A program made the translations under genes and the position numbers. Below the pieces are notes generated by a model. That model was not told the origin of the DNA and searched no databases. It saw nothing but the letters and a program-made list of their open reading frames with translations. 46,709 nucleotides of DNA from Clostridia bacterium (GTDB lineage: Bacteria > Bacillota > Clostridia > Oscillospirales > CAG-272): positions 1-46,709 of the forward strand of contig JAFTPV010000002.1 in the NCBI GenBank assembly GCA_017463125.1. Direction: 5' to 3'. Positions 17,186-24,552 of this stretch are shown here, in pieces (position 1 is the first letter of the stretch; each line of letters starts with the position of its first letter).

Positions 17186-18208
17186 TCAAATCTTTTTCAC
17201 CGAATAGACGGTGGTATGAGTATAAATATCACCTACGTCGTATATAGCCTCACCGTGATTTACACAGTTAGGCTCGGTCTGTGCCTCGAGGCAAAACGCG
17301 CCGTATCTGACGGGTGTTACACCACCTCGGAATTTGCCCGCGTCGCCAAATTTGCCGCTTCCGAGAAATCCCGCAGTATAGAACTGAACGCAGGGCTGAT
17401 CAGTGTATACCGAAAGGCGCAAATTGTCAAACGCAACCTCCGCGCCAAGTCCCAGCCTTTTGCCAAGAAATTCGTCGAATACCCTAGGCTTTAAGAAATA
17501 ATTATGGTCGTAGCTTTTAAGCTCCTCGCCGAGCCTCTCGCCTATTTTATGCGGCTCGTTAAAATCGAATGGTGTTCCCGTAACGTCAGGGCGCTCTCCT
17601 GTGGGAATAAGCTTTTTATTGACCCTTGTATACCTGTCAGCGTATATCGTAGCGGTATGGTCAAAGACCGTTTTTCCAAAATCTCCGCTGAGATTAAAGA
17701 ATGCGTGGTTCGTCATAGCGACAGGCGTCTTGCCCTCGGGAATAGCCTCGTATTCTATCACAATGTTAGCACCTACGAGCGTAAAGCGCGCCTTTGCTAA
17801 AAGTCCGGAAGGGAAGCCGTCCTCGCCGTCAGGTGAATAATAACTCATCGTAACCGAGTCGTCAGTAACCTCGGTAACGTCCCATACCTTCCTGTCAAAT
17901 CCAACTCCGCCGTGCAGGCAGTTTCCTCTGTCGCCGTCATTTACCGTCAGCATATAAACCGCGCCGTCCATAGTGAGCGTTGCGTCCTCTATCCTGTTAC
18001 AAACTCTGCCGACCGTAACCCCCTGATTAGACCTGTCAAGCGCGTAACCCTCCAGCGTGTCAAAGCCACCGACGATATCTACGCCAAAAGGGCAAAATCT
18101 TGCAATAGTAGCGCCCAGCGTTATAATCTCGGCAACAGCCGACTCGTTCTTCATCGTGTAAATATAAACGTCCTTACCCTCGTACTGACCGAAAAGTCTC
18201 TTTTCCAT
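17186..18208 (-). CDS. galM: Aldose 1-epimerase (mutarotase)
   Basis: Interconverts alpha and beta anomers of aldoses such as galactose. With the start at 18208 it is 340 residues, the usual size. Motifs: GVTVGRVCNRI, NCLHGGVGFDRKVWDV with the catalytic His region, VAMTNHAFFNLSG with the second His, and the acidic catalytic residue near FCLEAQTEPN at the C-terminus. An open frame continues upstream to 18325, but that includes the promoter region; MEKRLFGQYEG is the family-like start. No galactose operon neighbours. Confidence 0.92.
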   Translation of the reverse strand: MEKRLFGQYEGKDVYIYTMKNESAVAEIITLGATIARFCPFGVDIVGGFDTLEGYALDRSNQGVTVGRVCNRIEDATLTMDGAVYMLTVNDGDRGNCLHGGVGFDRKVWDVTEVTDDSVTMSYYSPDGEDGFPSGLLAKARFTLVGANIVIEYEAIPEGKTPVAMTNHAFFNLSGDFGKTVFDHTATIYADRYTRVNKKLIPTGERPDVTGTPFDFNEPHKIGERLGEELKSYDHNYFLKPRVFDEFLGKRLGLGAEVAFDNLRLSVYTDQPCVQFYTAGFLGSGKFGDAGKFRGGVTPVRYGAFCLEAQTEPNCVNHGEAIYDVGDIYTHTTVYSVKKI

Positions 18209-18224
18209 AATAGTCATCCATTCT

Positions 18225-18239
18225 GTCACTTTTAGTAAC
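18225..18239 (-). promoter_or_regulatory. 5' hairpin followed by AATGGAT before galM
   Basis: On minus: GTTAC-TAAAA-GTGAC, a 5-bp stem starting at the predicted transcription start, then AGAATGGATGACTATT and the ATG. The same layout occurs before yerC, the DUF1508 gene and the ClpP-like gene. Confidence 0.5.
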
Positions 18240-18245
18240 GAAAAT

Positions 18246-18274
18246 ATTATACAGCATTTTTCATCAAAAGTAAA
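18246..18274 (-). promoter_or_regulatory. galM promoter
   Basis: Read on minus: TTTACT (18274-18269), 17 bases, TATAAT (18251-18246). Confidence 0.7.
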
Positions 18275-18318
18275 TAGCAAATATATTTTTCTTTTCATTT
18301 GCCGCCGCATAAAAATCC

Positions 18319-18347
18319 TTGACATTCGAGTAACAATGTGCTAAAAT
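18319..18347 (+). promoter_or_regulatory. Promoter of the first BspA-type gene
   Basis: TTGACA (18319-18324), 17 bases, TAAAAT (18342-18347); transcription should start near 18354, leaving a leader of about 250 bases. Confidence 0.85.
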
Positions 18348-18354
18348 GTATTTG

Positions 18355-18602
18355 CCAAACGAATTCAATATTTTTATGTATGGGTGTTTTTTATCCTTAA
18401 GGGGATATTATACCCCTTTTCGCATATCATAACTAGGCAAATTTGCATAGGTAAAAATGCAAACTCCTGCCTTGTTTATGATATAATATACTCATACAAC
18501 ATTGAATTTGTTTGGCGACAATTGGAGTCTTGCGTTTTTCGGTGCGGCGACTTCGGTTGCCGCATCTTTTATTTTTCACCGAAAAGAAAAGGAGAAAAAC
18601 AA
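18355..18602 (+). promoter_or_regulatory. Structured leader RNA of BspA-type gene 1 (candidate new attenuator/riboswitch)
   Basis: In order: AAGGGG-ATATTATA-CCCCTT hairpin (18399-18418); a compound hairpin with arms ATATCATAA (18424-18432)/TTATGATAT (18476-18484) and AGGCA/TGCCT, and an inner stem TTTGCAT/ATGCAAA (18442-18448/18457-18463) with loop AGGTAAAA; the segment GGCGACAATTGGAGTCTTGC (18514-18533), whose GGAGTCTTGCGTT can pair with ATGCAAACTCC; then GCGGCGAC-TTCG-GTTGCCGC (18544-18563) followed by ATCTTTTATTTTT, a terminator-like hairpin with a cUUCGg loop. The AAGGAG site comes just after. The leader at 30326-30580 has the same blocks and compensatory arms. Confidence 0.8.
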
Positions 18603-21500
18603 ATGAAAAAGACTATGCGAAAAATTTTTCCCATCATTGCTTGCATTCTCGTGCTGCTGATAGGTCTTGTTGCCTGTGAGATAAACGGTGACAAGAGCAA
18701 CGTAAGCAATGAAAAAAATCTGATTGCCGTAAGGGTTGAAGGCTCTCCGATAGAGGTTTATGTAGGAGAAGCCTTTGAAGCAAAAAATCTTACGGTACAT
18801 CTTGATTACGATGACGGAACAACAGAAGCGGTAAAATTTACCGAAGAGGATCTTCCCGAGGAGTATATCCCTCTTTTAAGCATTGTCGGTGAACACACGG
18901 TAGAAATGCTTTACCGAGGTTTCGACATCTCTTTCACGATAATTGTGAAAGAACCGCCCCTTTTGGTTAGATTCTTTAACTGTCTTGACGAGATCGTAAA
19001 GGAAGAGTATGTTGACTACGGAGCGTCGGCAACAGCGCCCACTGACGAGGAAATGTACGTTGAAGGGTATCACTTCACGGGCCAATTTGATAAGGACTTT
19101 TCAAACGTAACGGAGAATATGGACGTTTACGGCATTTATGAGCAGCTTTATACGGTAAAGTTTTACAATGCAGTAAACGAAGTTGTGAAAAGCGTGACTG
19201 TCGTTTCCGGAGCTGCGGCAGAAGCGCCCAATAACGAGCAAATGTACGTTGAGGGCTATCACTTTACGGGCGAATTTGATAAGGACTTTTCAAACGTAAC
19301 GGAGAATATGGACGTTCACGGTATTTATGAAAAGCTCTTTAAGGTTGAATTCTTTAACGGTAAAAGTGAACTTATTTCTACACAGTACGCTAAGCTCGGT
19401 GAGGATGCCACAGAGCCTACCGAGGAGCAAAGAGCTATGGAAGGCTATGTCTGGAAATCGTGGGATAACTCTTTTACTAATATACAAAAGGATACAAAGG
19501 TCTACGGCATATATGCTAAAGCCTATACAATAATCTATTCCAGCGAGGACGAAAATAAGGGTACCGTCAGCGGAAACGTTGCAAGCGGCAGCGCTATTAT
19601 ACTAGGAACTAATATAACTCTTGCAGCCGAAGCTAAAGAGGGCTACACCTTTAACGGCTGGTATATGAGCGACGAGCTTGTGTCTGACGAAGCAGAATAC
19701 TCCTTCACAGCCCTCGCAAAAAACTATACCTTTGTCGCAAAGTTTGACGAGAATGAAGTTGAAAACGTAGCCGGACTTTATGACGCAAACGACAATCTTG
19801 TAGCTTCTTGGGAAACCCTCGTTAATATTTACGGTATGGATGTTGTCACTGATTATACTTATTCTAATTTAAAAACAAGTACGTCATCACCCTATTACAT
19901 ATTAAATAACAATGCGGAACTTAATTCCGGTGTTAAATTGGTTATAGATAAAAGCATTGAGCATATAGGCGCACATGCGTTCGCTGATTGTGACAACCTT
20001 ATAAGCGTAGTGATAGGGGAGGGTGTAACAAGCATAGGCGATTCTGCATTCATATTCTGCACTTCTTTGACGAGTGTAAAAATAGGAAACGGCGTAACAA
20101 GCATAGGTGATTACGCGTTCAGATTTTGCGATTCTTTGCTAAGCCTAATGATACCTAACAATGTAACAAATATAGGCTATTATTCTTTTAATCAGTGCAA
20201 CTCTCTTGAAAACATAACTGTAGATGATAATAATATATCATACAAATCTATAGATGGTAACCTATATAAAATAAATAGGGACAGTGCAACTCTCACATTA
20301 GTACAATACGCAATAGGAAAAACGGATACTTCTTTTGCAATTCCCTATAGTGTAACAAGCATAGACGAAGGGGCGTTTTGGGGTTGCACTTCTCTGACAA
20401 GTGTAACAATAGGAAATGGAGTAATGCGTATAGGTGAAGATGCTTTCTATTATTGCAGATCTTTAACAAATGCAACAATTCCTAATAGCGTAACAAGCAT
20501 AGGGGGAGGAGCATTTTATTATTGTGACTCTATGACAAGTGTAACAGTAGGAGATGGAGTAACAAGCATAGGGGGAGGGGCATTCTCGAATTGCAACTCT
20601 TTGACAAGTGTATATATTACCGACCTAGCAAGATGGTGTCAAATAAGCTTCGAGGATAGCAGTGCAAACCCCTTAAATGCGGCAAAAAATCTTTACCTTG
20701 ATGGAGAACTTGTAACTAAACTTATAATTCCTGACAACGTAATTAGTATAAGTGATTATGCGTTCCATTATTGCAAATCTTTAACAAGCGTAACAATCTC
20801 TAATAGTATAACAAATATAGGCGAAGCTGCGTTCAGATTTTGCACCTCTCTGACAAGTGTAACAATAGGAAACAGTGTAAAAAACATAGGTACCGCCGCG
20901 TTCCTTAGTTGTACATCACTAACAAGCATAACGATACCGAGTAGCGTGACAAGCATAGGCTATCTTGCGTTTGGTACATGTGAATCTCTGACAAATATAA
21001 TAGTCGATACAGGAAACTCGACACATAAATCAATAGATAACAACCTCTATAGAATTAACGAGGATGGGAAAACTCTGACTTTAGTACAGTATGCTATTGG
21101 TAAACAGGATACGAGTTTTACAATCCCAGATAACGTAACAAACATAGGTGAACGAGCATTCTATCATTGTGACTATTTGAGAAGCATAACTATCTCGAAT
21201 AGCGTAACAAGTATAGCCGAAGAGGCGTTCTCTTTTTGTTACGTTCTGTCAAGTGTAACAATACCAAATAGCGTAATAAGGATAGGCAAAGATGCGTTTT
21301 ATCATTGCAGATTTCTTACAAGCGTAACAATCGGAAATGGTGTAACAAACATAGGCAATAATGCGTTCGCCTATTGCGACTCTCTTAATAACGTTTACTA
21401 CACCGGCACGGAGGAAGCGTGGACTGCAATTACAATCGGCACGAACAACGCTCCTCTCACAAATGCCACAATTCATTACAATTACACTCCCGAGGAATAA
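18603..21500 (+). CDS. BspA-type leucine-rich-repeat lipoprotein with InlB-like repeats
   Basis: 965 residues from the ATG at 18603 (AAGGAG 6 bases upstream; the open frame reaches back to 18384 through the leader). The N-terminal MKKTMRKIFPIIACILVLL is a lipoprotein signal with lipobox LVAC. Then a bacterial Ig-like domain (about 45-115), three InlB/Listeria-Bacteroides-type repeats (about 120-310), a divergent InlB-B-like domain with GYTFNGWY (about 315-385), and about 20 BspA/LRR_5 units of about 23 residues (SVTIGNGVTSIGDYAF...C.SL). It ends ATIHYNYTPEE. Predicted surface adhesin or binding protein, ligand unknown. Confidence 0.88.
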   Translation: MKKTMRKIFPIIACILVLLIGLVACEINGDKSNVSNEKNLIAVRVEGSPIEVYVGEAFEAKNLTVHLDYDDGTTEAVKFTEEDLPEEYIPLLSIVGEHTVEMLYRGFDISFTIIVKEPPLLVRFFNCLDEIVKEEYVDYGASATAPTDEEMYVEGYHFTGQFDKDFSNVTENMDVYGIYEQLYTVKFYNAVNEVVKSVTVVSGAAAEAPNNEQMYVEGYHFTGEFDKDFSNVTENMDVHGIYEKLFKVEFFNGKSELISTQYAKLGEDATEPTEEQRAMEGYVWKSWDNSFTNIQKDTKVYGIYAKAYTIIYSSEDENKGTVSGNVASGSAIILGTNITLAAEAKEGYTFNGWYMSDELVSDEAEYSFTALAKNYTFVAKFDENEVENVAGLYDANDNLVASWETLVNIYGMDVVTDYTYSNLKTSTSSPYYILNNNAELNSGVKLVIDKSIEHIGAHAFADCDNLISVVIGEGVTSIGDSAFIFCTSLTSVKIGNGVTSIGDYAFRFCDSLLSLMIPNNVTNIGYYSFNQCNSLENITVDDNNISYKSIDGNLYKINRDSATLTLVQYAIGKTDTSFAIPYSVTSIDEGAFWGCTSLTSVTIGNGVMRIGEDAFYYCRSLTNATIPNSVTSIGGGAFYYCDSMTSVTVGDGVTSIGGGAFSNCNSLTSVYITDLARWCQISFEDSSANPLNAAKNLYLDGELVTKLIIPDNVISISDYAFHYCKSLTSVTISNSITNIGEAAFRFCTSLTSVTIGNSVKNIGTAAFLSCTSLTSITIPSSVTSIGYLAFGTCESLTNIIVDTGNSTHKSIDNNLYRINEDGKTLTLVQYAIGKQDTSFTIPDNVTNIGERAFYHCDYLRSITISNSVTSIAEEAFSFCYVLSSVTIPNSVIRIGKDAFYHCRFLTSVTIGNGVTNIGNNAFAYCDSLNNVYYTGTEEAWTAITIGTNNAPLTNATIHYNYTPEE
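19052..19330 (+). repeat. Near-identical InlB-like coding repeat pair
   Basis: The stretch starting AATGTACGTTGA at 19052 recurs at 19241 (period 189 bases, 63 residues), with only a few mostly silent changes over about 90 bases. This points to recent internal duplication or gene conversion. Confidence 0.8.
19940..21400 (+). repeat. BspA LRR_5 coding repeats
   Basis: About 20 units of roughly 69 bases (23 residues), each with a core like AGCGTAACAAGCATAGGNGA..GCGTTC...TGC..TCTTTGACAAGTGTAAC in varied form. Two longer non-repeat inserts (ENITVDDNNISYKSIDGNLY type) interrupt the array. Confidence 0.85.
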
Positions 21501-21511
21501 TCCATAACAAG

Positions 21512-21537
21512 AGGCGAGTCCGAATTTGGACTCGCCT
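21512..21537 (+). terminator. Hairpin after BspA-type gene 1
   Basis: AGGCGAGTCC (21512-21521), loop GAATTT, GGACTCGCCT (21528-21537), 10 bp perfect. Only TTAATAATT follows, so the T tract is weak. The same GGCGAGTCC/GGACTCGCC stem, slightly altered, lies after BspA-type gene 2 at 28352-28380. Confidence 0.7.
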
Positions 21538-21609
21538 TAATAATTACCCTCTGCTATAAAGTTTTTGCCGAGCTTTTTTCAAAAAGCGACCTTAATTTTC
21601 CTATTCCTC

Positions 21610-21638
21610 TTGTATTTTCTTTCCATTTGTGCTAAAAT
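21610..21638 (+). promoter_or_regulatory. metG promoter
   Basis: TTGTAT (21610-21615), 17 bases, TAAAAT (21633-21638). Confidence 0.65.
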
Positions 21639-21698
21639 ATTAAAATAACAAAATATTCGTGTTCCATTCGCACGAAGAATAAGGAAGGAACCTTAATT

Positions 21699-23648
21699 AT
21701 GGAAAAGTTTTATCTCACAACAGCAATAGCCTACGCTTCCCGCAAGCCACATTTCGGCAACACCTACGAGATCATTATGTCTGACGCATTTGCGCGCTTC
21801 CAGCGCAGTATGGGCCGTGACGTCTTTCTCTGCACGGGCACTGACGAGCACGGTCAGAAGATCGAGAATCTTGCAAACGAGGCGGGCATAACACCCAAGG
21901 CGTACGTAGACGGCGTTGCCGCAGAGATCAAGAAGATATGGGATCTTATGGATGTTCAGTACGATCATTTCATTCGTACGACGGACGATTACCACGTTGC
22001 AGCCGTGAAAAAAATATTTAAGAAATTCTACGATAAGGGCGATATATACAAGGGCTTTTACGAGGGCTGGTACTGCACTCCGTGTGAGTCCTTCTTCACC
22101 GCAACGCAGGCAGCGGAGGGCAAGTGCCCCGACTGTGGCAGACCTGTTACGCAGGCAAGGGAAGAGGCGTATTTCTTCAAGATGTCAAACTATGTTGACC
22201 GCCTTATCAAGCATATAGCGGACAACCCCGGATTTATCGAGCCCGAGAGCCGCAAAAAGGAAATGGTAAACAATTTCCTTAAGGCAGGCCTTCAGGATCT
22301 CTGCGTTTCTAGAACCTCGTTTAAGTGGGGAATCCCCGTTGACTTTGACGACAAGCACGTAACGTACGTTTGGCTCGACGCGCTTACAAATTACATCACT
22401 GCCATCGGCTACGACCCGGACAAGACGTTCGAGCAGCAGTCGGAGAGCTTCAAGAAATGGTGGCCCGCAGACGTCCACATTATCGGTAAGGACATTCTTC
22501 GCTTCCACACGATCTATTGGCCTATTTTCCTTATGGCGCTCGATCTTCCTCTGCCTAAGAAGGTGTTCGGCCACCCCTGGTTCAATTTCGGTAACGATAA
22601 GATGTCTAAATCAAAGGGCAACGTTGTCTTTGCTGACGAGCTTGCCGAAACCTTCGGTGTTGACGCCGTGCGCTACTATGCGCTCTCGGAAATGCCTTAC
22701 AGCTCCGACGGCTCTATAACCTACGAGAGCGTTATATCAAGATACAACAACGACCTTGCCAACAACCTCGGAAACCTCGTCAGCCGTACTCACGCTATGA
22801 CGAAGAAGTACTTTGGCGGTATAGTTCCCGCGCCCGATAGATGTGAGAGCGTTGACGACGATCTTAAGGCTACTGTCAGCGAGGCGATAAAGAAATCAAC
22901 CGAGCTTATGTCGGCATATCACGTCGCGGATTCTCTTGACGCAATTTTTGATATGCTCAGACGAGCTAATAAGTATATTGACGAAACTATGCCCTGGGCA
23001 CTTGCTAAAAACGAGGAAGATAAGCCCCGCCTTGCAACCGTAATTTATAATCTCCTCGAGGTTATCAGAGTCGGCGCGGTTCTCCTCACACCTTATATTC
23101 CGGGGACTGCGCAGAATATCTTCTCCCAGCTCGGCACAGAGCAGAAGAGCCGCGAAACTATCGCAAAGTTCGGCGCTCTCGAGGCGGGTAGGCCTCTTGG
23201 TGAGTCCTTCGTTCTCTTTGCCAGAATTGATGAGAAAAAGTTCCTTGAGGAAATGGAAAAAGCAGCAGAAGAGGCGAGGAAAAATGCAGAAAACGCACTT
23301 AAATCAGAGGCAGAACCCGAGCATGAGGCGGAAATCGGAATTAACGCCTTTGCCGCAGTAGAGCTGCGTGTTGCCGAGATTATTGCCTGCGAGCCCGTCC
23401 CAAAGGCAAAGAAACTGCTTAAGCTTCAGGTAGACCTTGGTTACGAGAAGCGCCAGGTCGTTTCCGGTATCGCAAAGTTCTACACCCCCGATGACCTTGT
23501 AGGTAAGAAGGTCGCCCTTGTAACCAACCTTAAGCCTGCCAAACTTTGCGGAGTTGACAGCTACGGAATGATTCTTGCCTCGGGCGAGGAGGACGTAAAG
23601 GTTCTCTTCATTGACCCGTCAGCAAAGAACGGAGATAGAATACACTAA
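21699..23648 (+). CDS. metG: Methionyl-tRNA synthetase
   Basis: 649-residue class I synthetase. HIGH-type signature PHFGNTYE, zinc knuckle with cysteines in CTPCESFF and CPDCGRP, KMSKSKGN (about residue 296), anticodon-binding helices (about 380-530), then a charged linker and a C-terminal Trbp111/EMAP tRNA-binding domain (VELRVAEIIACEPVPKAKKL to the end). This is the Bacillus-type architecture. Ribosome site AAGGAAGGA; the TAA overlaps the ATG of tatD. Confidence 0.97.
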   Translation: MEKFYLTTAIAYASRKPHFGNTYEIIMSDAFARFQRSMGRDVFLCTGTDEHGQKIENLANEAGITPKAYVDGVAAEIKKIWDLMDVQYDHFIRTTDDYHVAAVKKIFKKFYDKGDIYKGFYEGWYCTPCESFFTATQAAEGKCPDCGRPVTQAREEAYFFKMSNYVDRLIKHIADNPGFIEPESRKKEMVNNFLKAGLQDLCVSRTSFKWGIPVDFDDKHVTYVWLDALTNYITAIGYDPDKTFEQQSESFKKWWPADVHIIGKDILRFHTIYWPIFLMALDLPLPKKVFGHPWFNFGNDKMSKSKGNVVFADELAETFGVDAVRYYALSEMPYSSDGSITYESVISRYNNDLANNLGNLVSRTHAMTKKYFGGIVPAPDRCESVDDDLKATVSEAIKKSTELMSAYHVADSLDAIFDMLRRANKYIDETMPWALAKNEEDKPRLATVIYNLLEVIRVGAVLLTPYIPGTAQNIFSQLGTEQKSRETIAKFGALEAGRPLGESFVLFARIDEKKFLEEMEKAAEEARKNAENALKSEAEPEHEAEIGINAFAAVELRVAEIIACEPVPKAKKLLKLQVDLGYEKRQVVSGIAKFYTPDDLVGKKVALVTNLKPAKLCGVDSYGMILASGEEDVKVLFIDPSAKNGDRIH

Positions 23649-24436
23649 TGAAATATTTCGATTCTCACGCCCATTATTATGACGAGAGATTTGCGGAAGA
23701 GCTTTCAGGGGGCGTCGATGAGCTTATCGGCGCCCTTTTCTCCGATAGTATCTCTTATATCGTAAATATCGGTACCTCGCCCGAAACCTCCAGGCAGGCG
23801 GCAGAGCAGGCGCGCCGATTTGAAAATATGTATACTGCCATAGGTATTCACCCCTCTGATACTCGCTTCCTCTCCGATATCGACTCCGAGCTTTCTGATA
23901 TAGAGTCATTGGTAAAGGACAAGTCGAACAAGTGCGTTGCCCTTGGCGAGATAGGACTTGATTACCACTATCCCGACACGGACAAGGCGTGTCAGGCACG
24001 CTATTTTGAGGCACAAATGGAGCTTGCCCGCTCGCTTAATATCCCAGTCTGTATTCACGACCGCGAATCTCACGGCGATATAATGGATATGATACGTCGT
24101 TTTCCCGACGTTACAGGCGTTCTTCATAGCTTTTCTGGGTCTGCTGAGATGGCCGAAGAGCTTGTATCCCTCGGATATATGATATCCTTCTCGGGAACCT
24201 TGACTTTTACCAACGCCCGCCGTCCGAGAGAGGTTGCGGCGGTGCTGCCTCAGGATAAAGTACTGATAGAGACCGACTGCCCCTATCTTGCCCCGCACCC
24301 AAAGCGCGGCACACTTAATCATTCCGGTAATCTGGTTTACACAAATGCTTGCCTTGCATCTATATTTGGCATAACTCCTGAGGAGTGTGCCGCTATAACT
24401 GAAAACAATGCAAAAAGGTTCTATCAAATCAATTGA
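23648..24436 (+). CDS. tatD: TatD-family metal-dependent hydrolase (DNase)
   Basis: 262 residues. Metal ligands are visible in DSHAHYYD (HxH), GEIGLDYH, CIHDRESHGD, LHSFSG and IETDCPYLAPHPKRG. TatD proteins are 3'-5' exonucleases involved in DNA repair, and possibly tRNA turnover. Coupled to metG by a TAATG overlap, a common arrangement in Bacillota. Its usual partner radical SAM gene is found one gene further on. Confidence 0.94.
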   Translation: MKYFDSHAHYYDERFAEELSGGVDELIGALFSDSISYIVNIGTSPETSRQAAEQARRFENMYTAIGIHPSDTRFLSDIDSELSDIESLVKDKSNKCVALGEIGLDYHYPDTDKACQARYFEAQMELARSLNIPVCIHDRESHGDIMDMIRRFPDVTGVLHSFSGSAEMAEELVSLGYMISFSGTLTFTNARRPREVAAVLPQDKVLIETDCPYLAPHPKRGTLNHSGNLVYTNACLASIFGITPEECAAITENNAKRFYQIN

Positions 24437-24488
24437 TTTTGGTACAAAATCGTAAACTCTTTAATTTATTTCTATTTACAATTTTATA

Positions 24489-24516
24489 TTGACAAAAGCT
24501 CCTTAAATGTTATAAT
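24489..24516 (+). promoter_or_regulatory. Promoter of the GH2 gene
   Basis: TTGACA (24489-24494), 16 bases, TATAAT (24511-24516). Shows that the GH2 gene is transcribed apart from metG-tatD. Confidence 0.85.
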
Positions 24517-24552
24517 TTAACTGTATAATCATTTATATGAAAGGATACGTCA

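Noticed and set aside
18401-18416. ATATTATA in the BspA leader as a second -10 box
   Set aside because: A consensus promoter lies upstream at both genes and this block is conserved together with flanking GGGG..CC, which fits an RNA hairpin better; a second promoter is not excluded.
18384-18602. 73-codon N-terminal extension of BspA-type protein 1
   Set aside because: Falls in the structured leader; the lipoprotein signal and AAGGAG support the ATG at 18603.
19940-21400. CRISPR-like regular repeats
   Set aside because: The roughly 69-base periodicity codes for LRR_5 units in one frame and the repeats are degenerate, without constant spacers.
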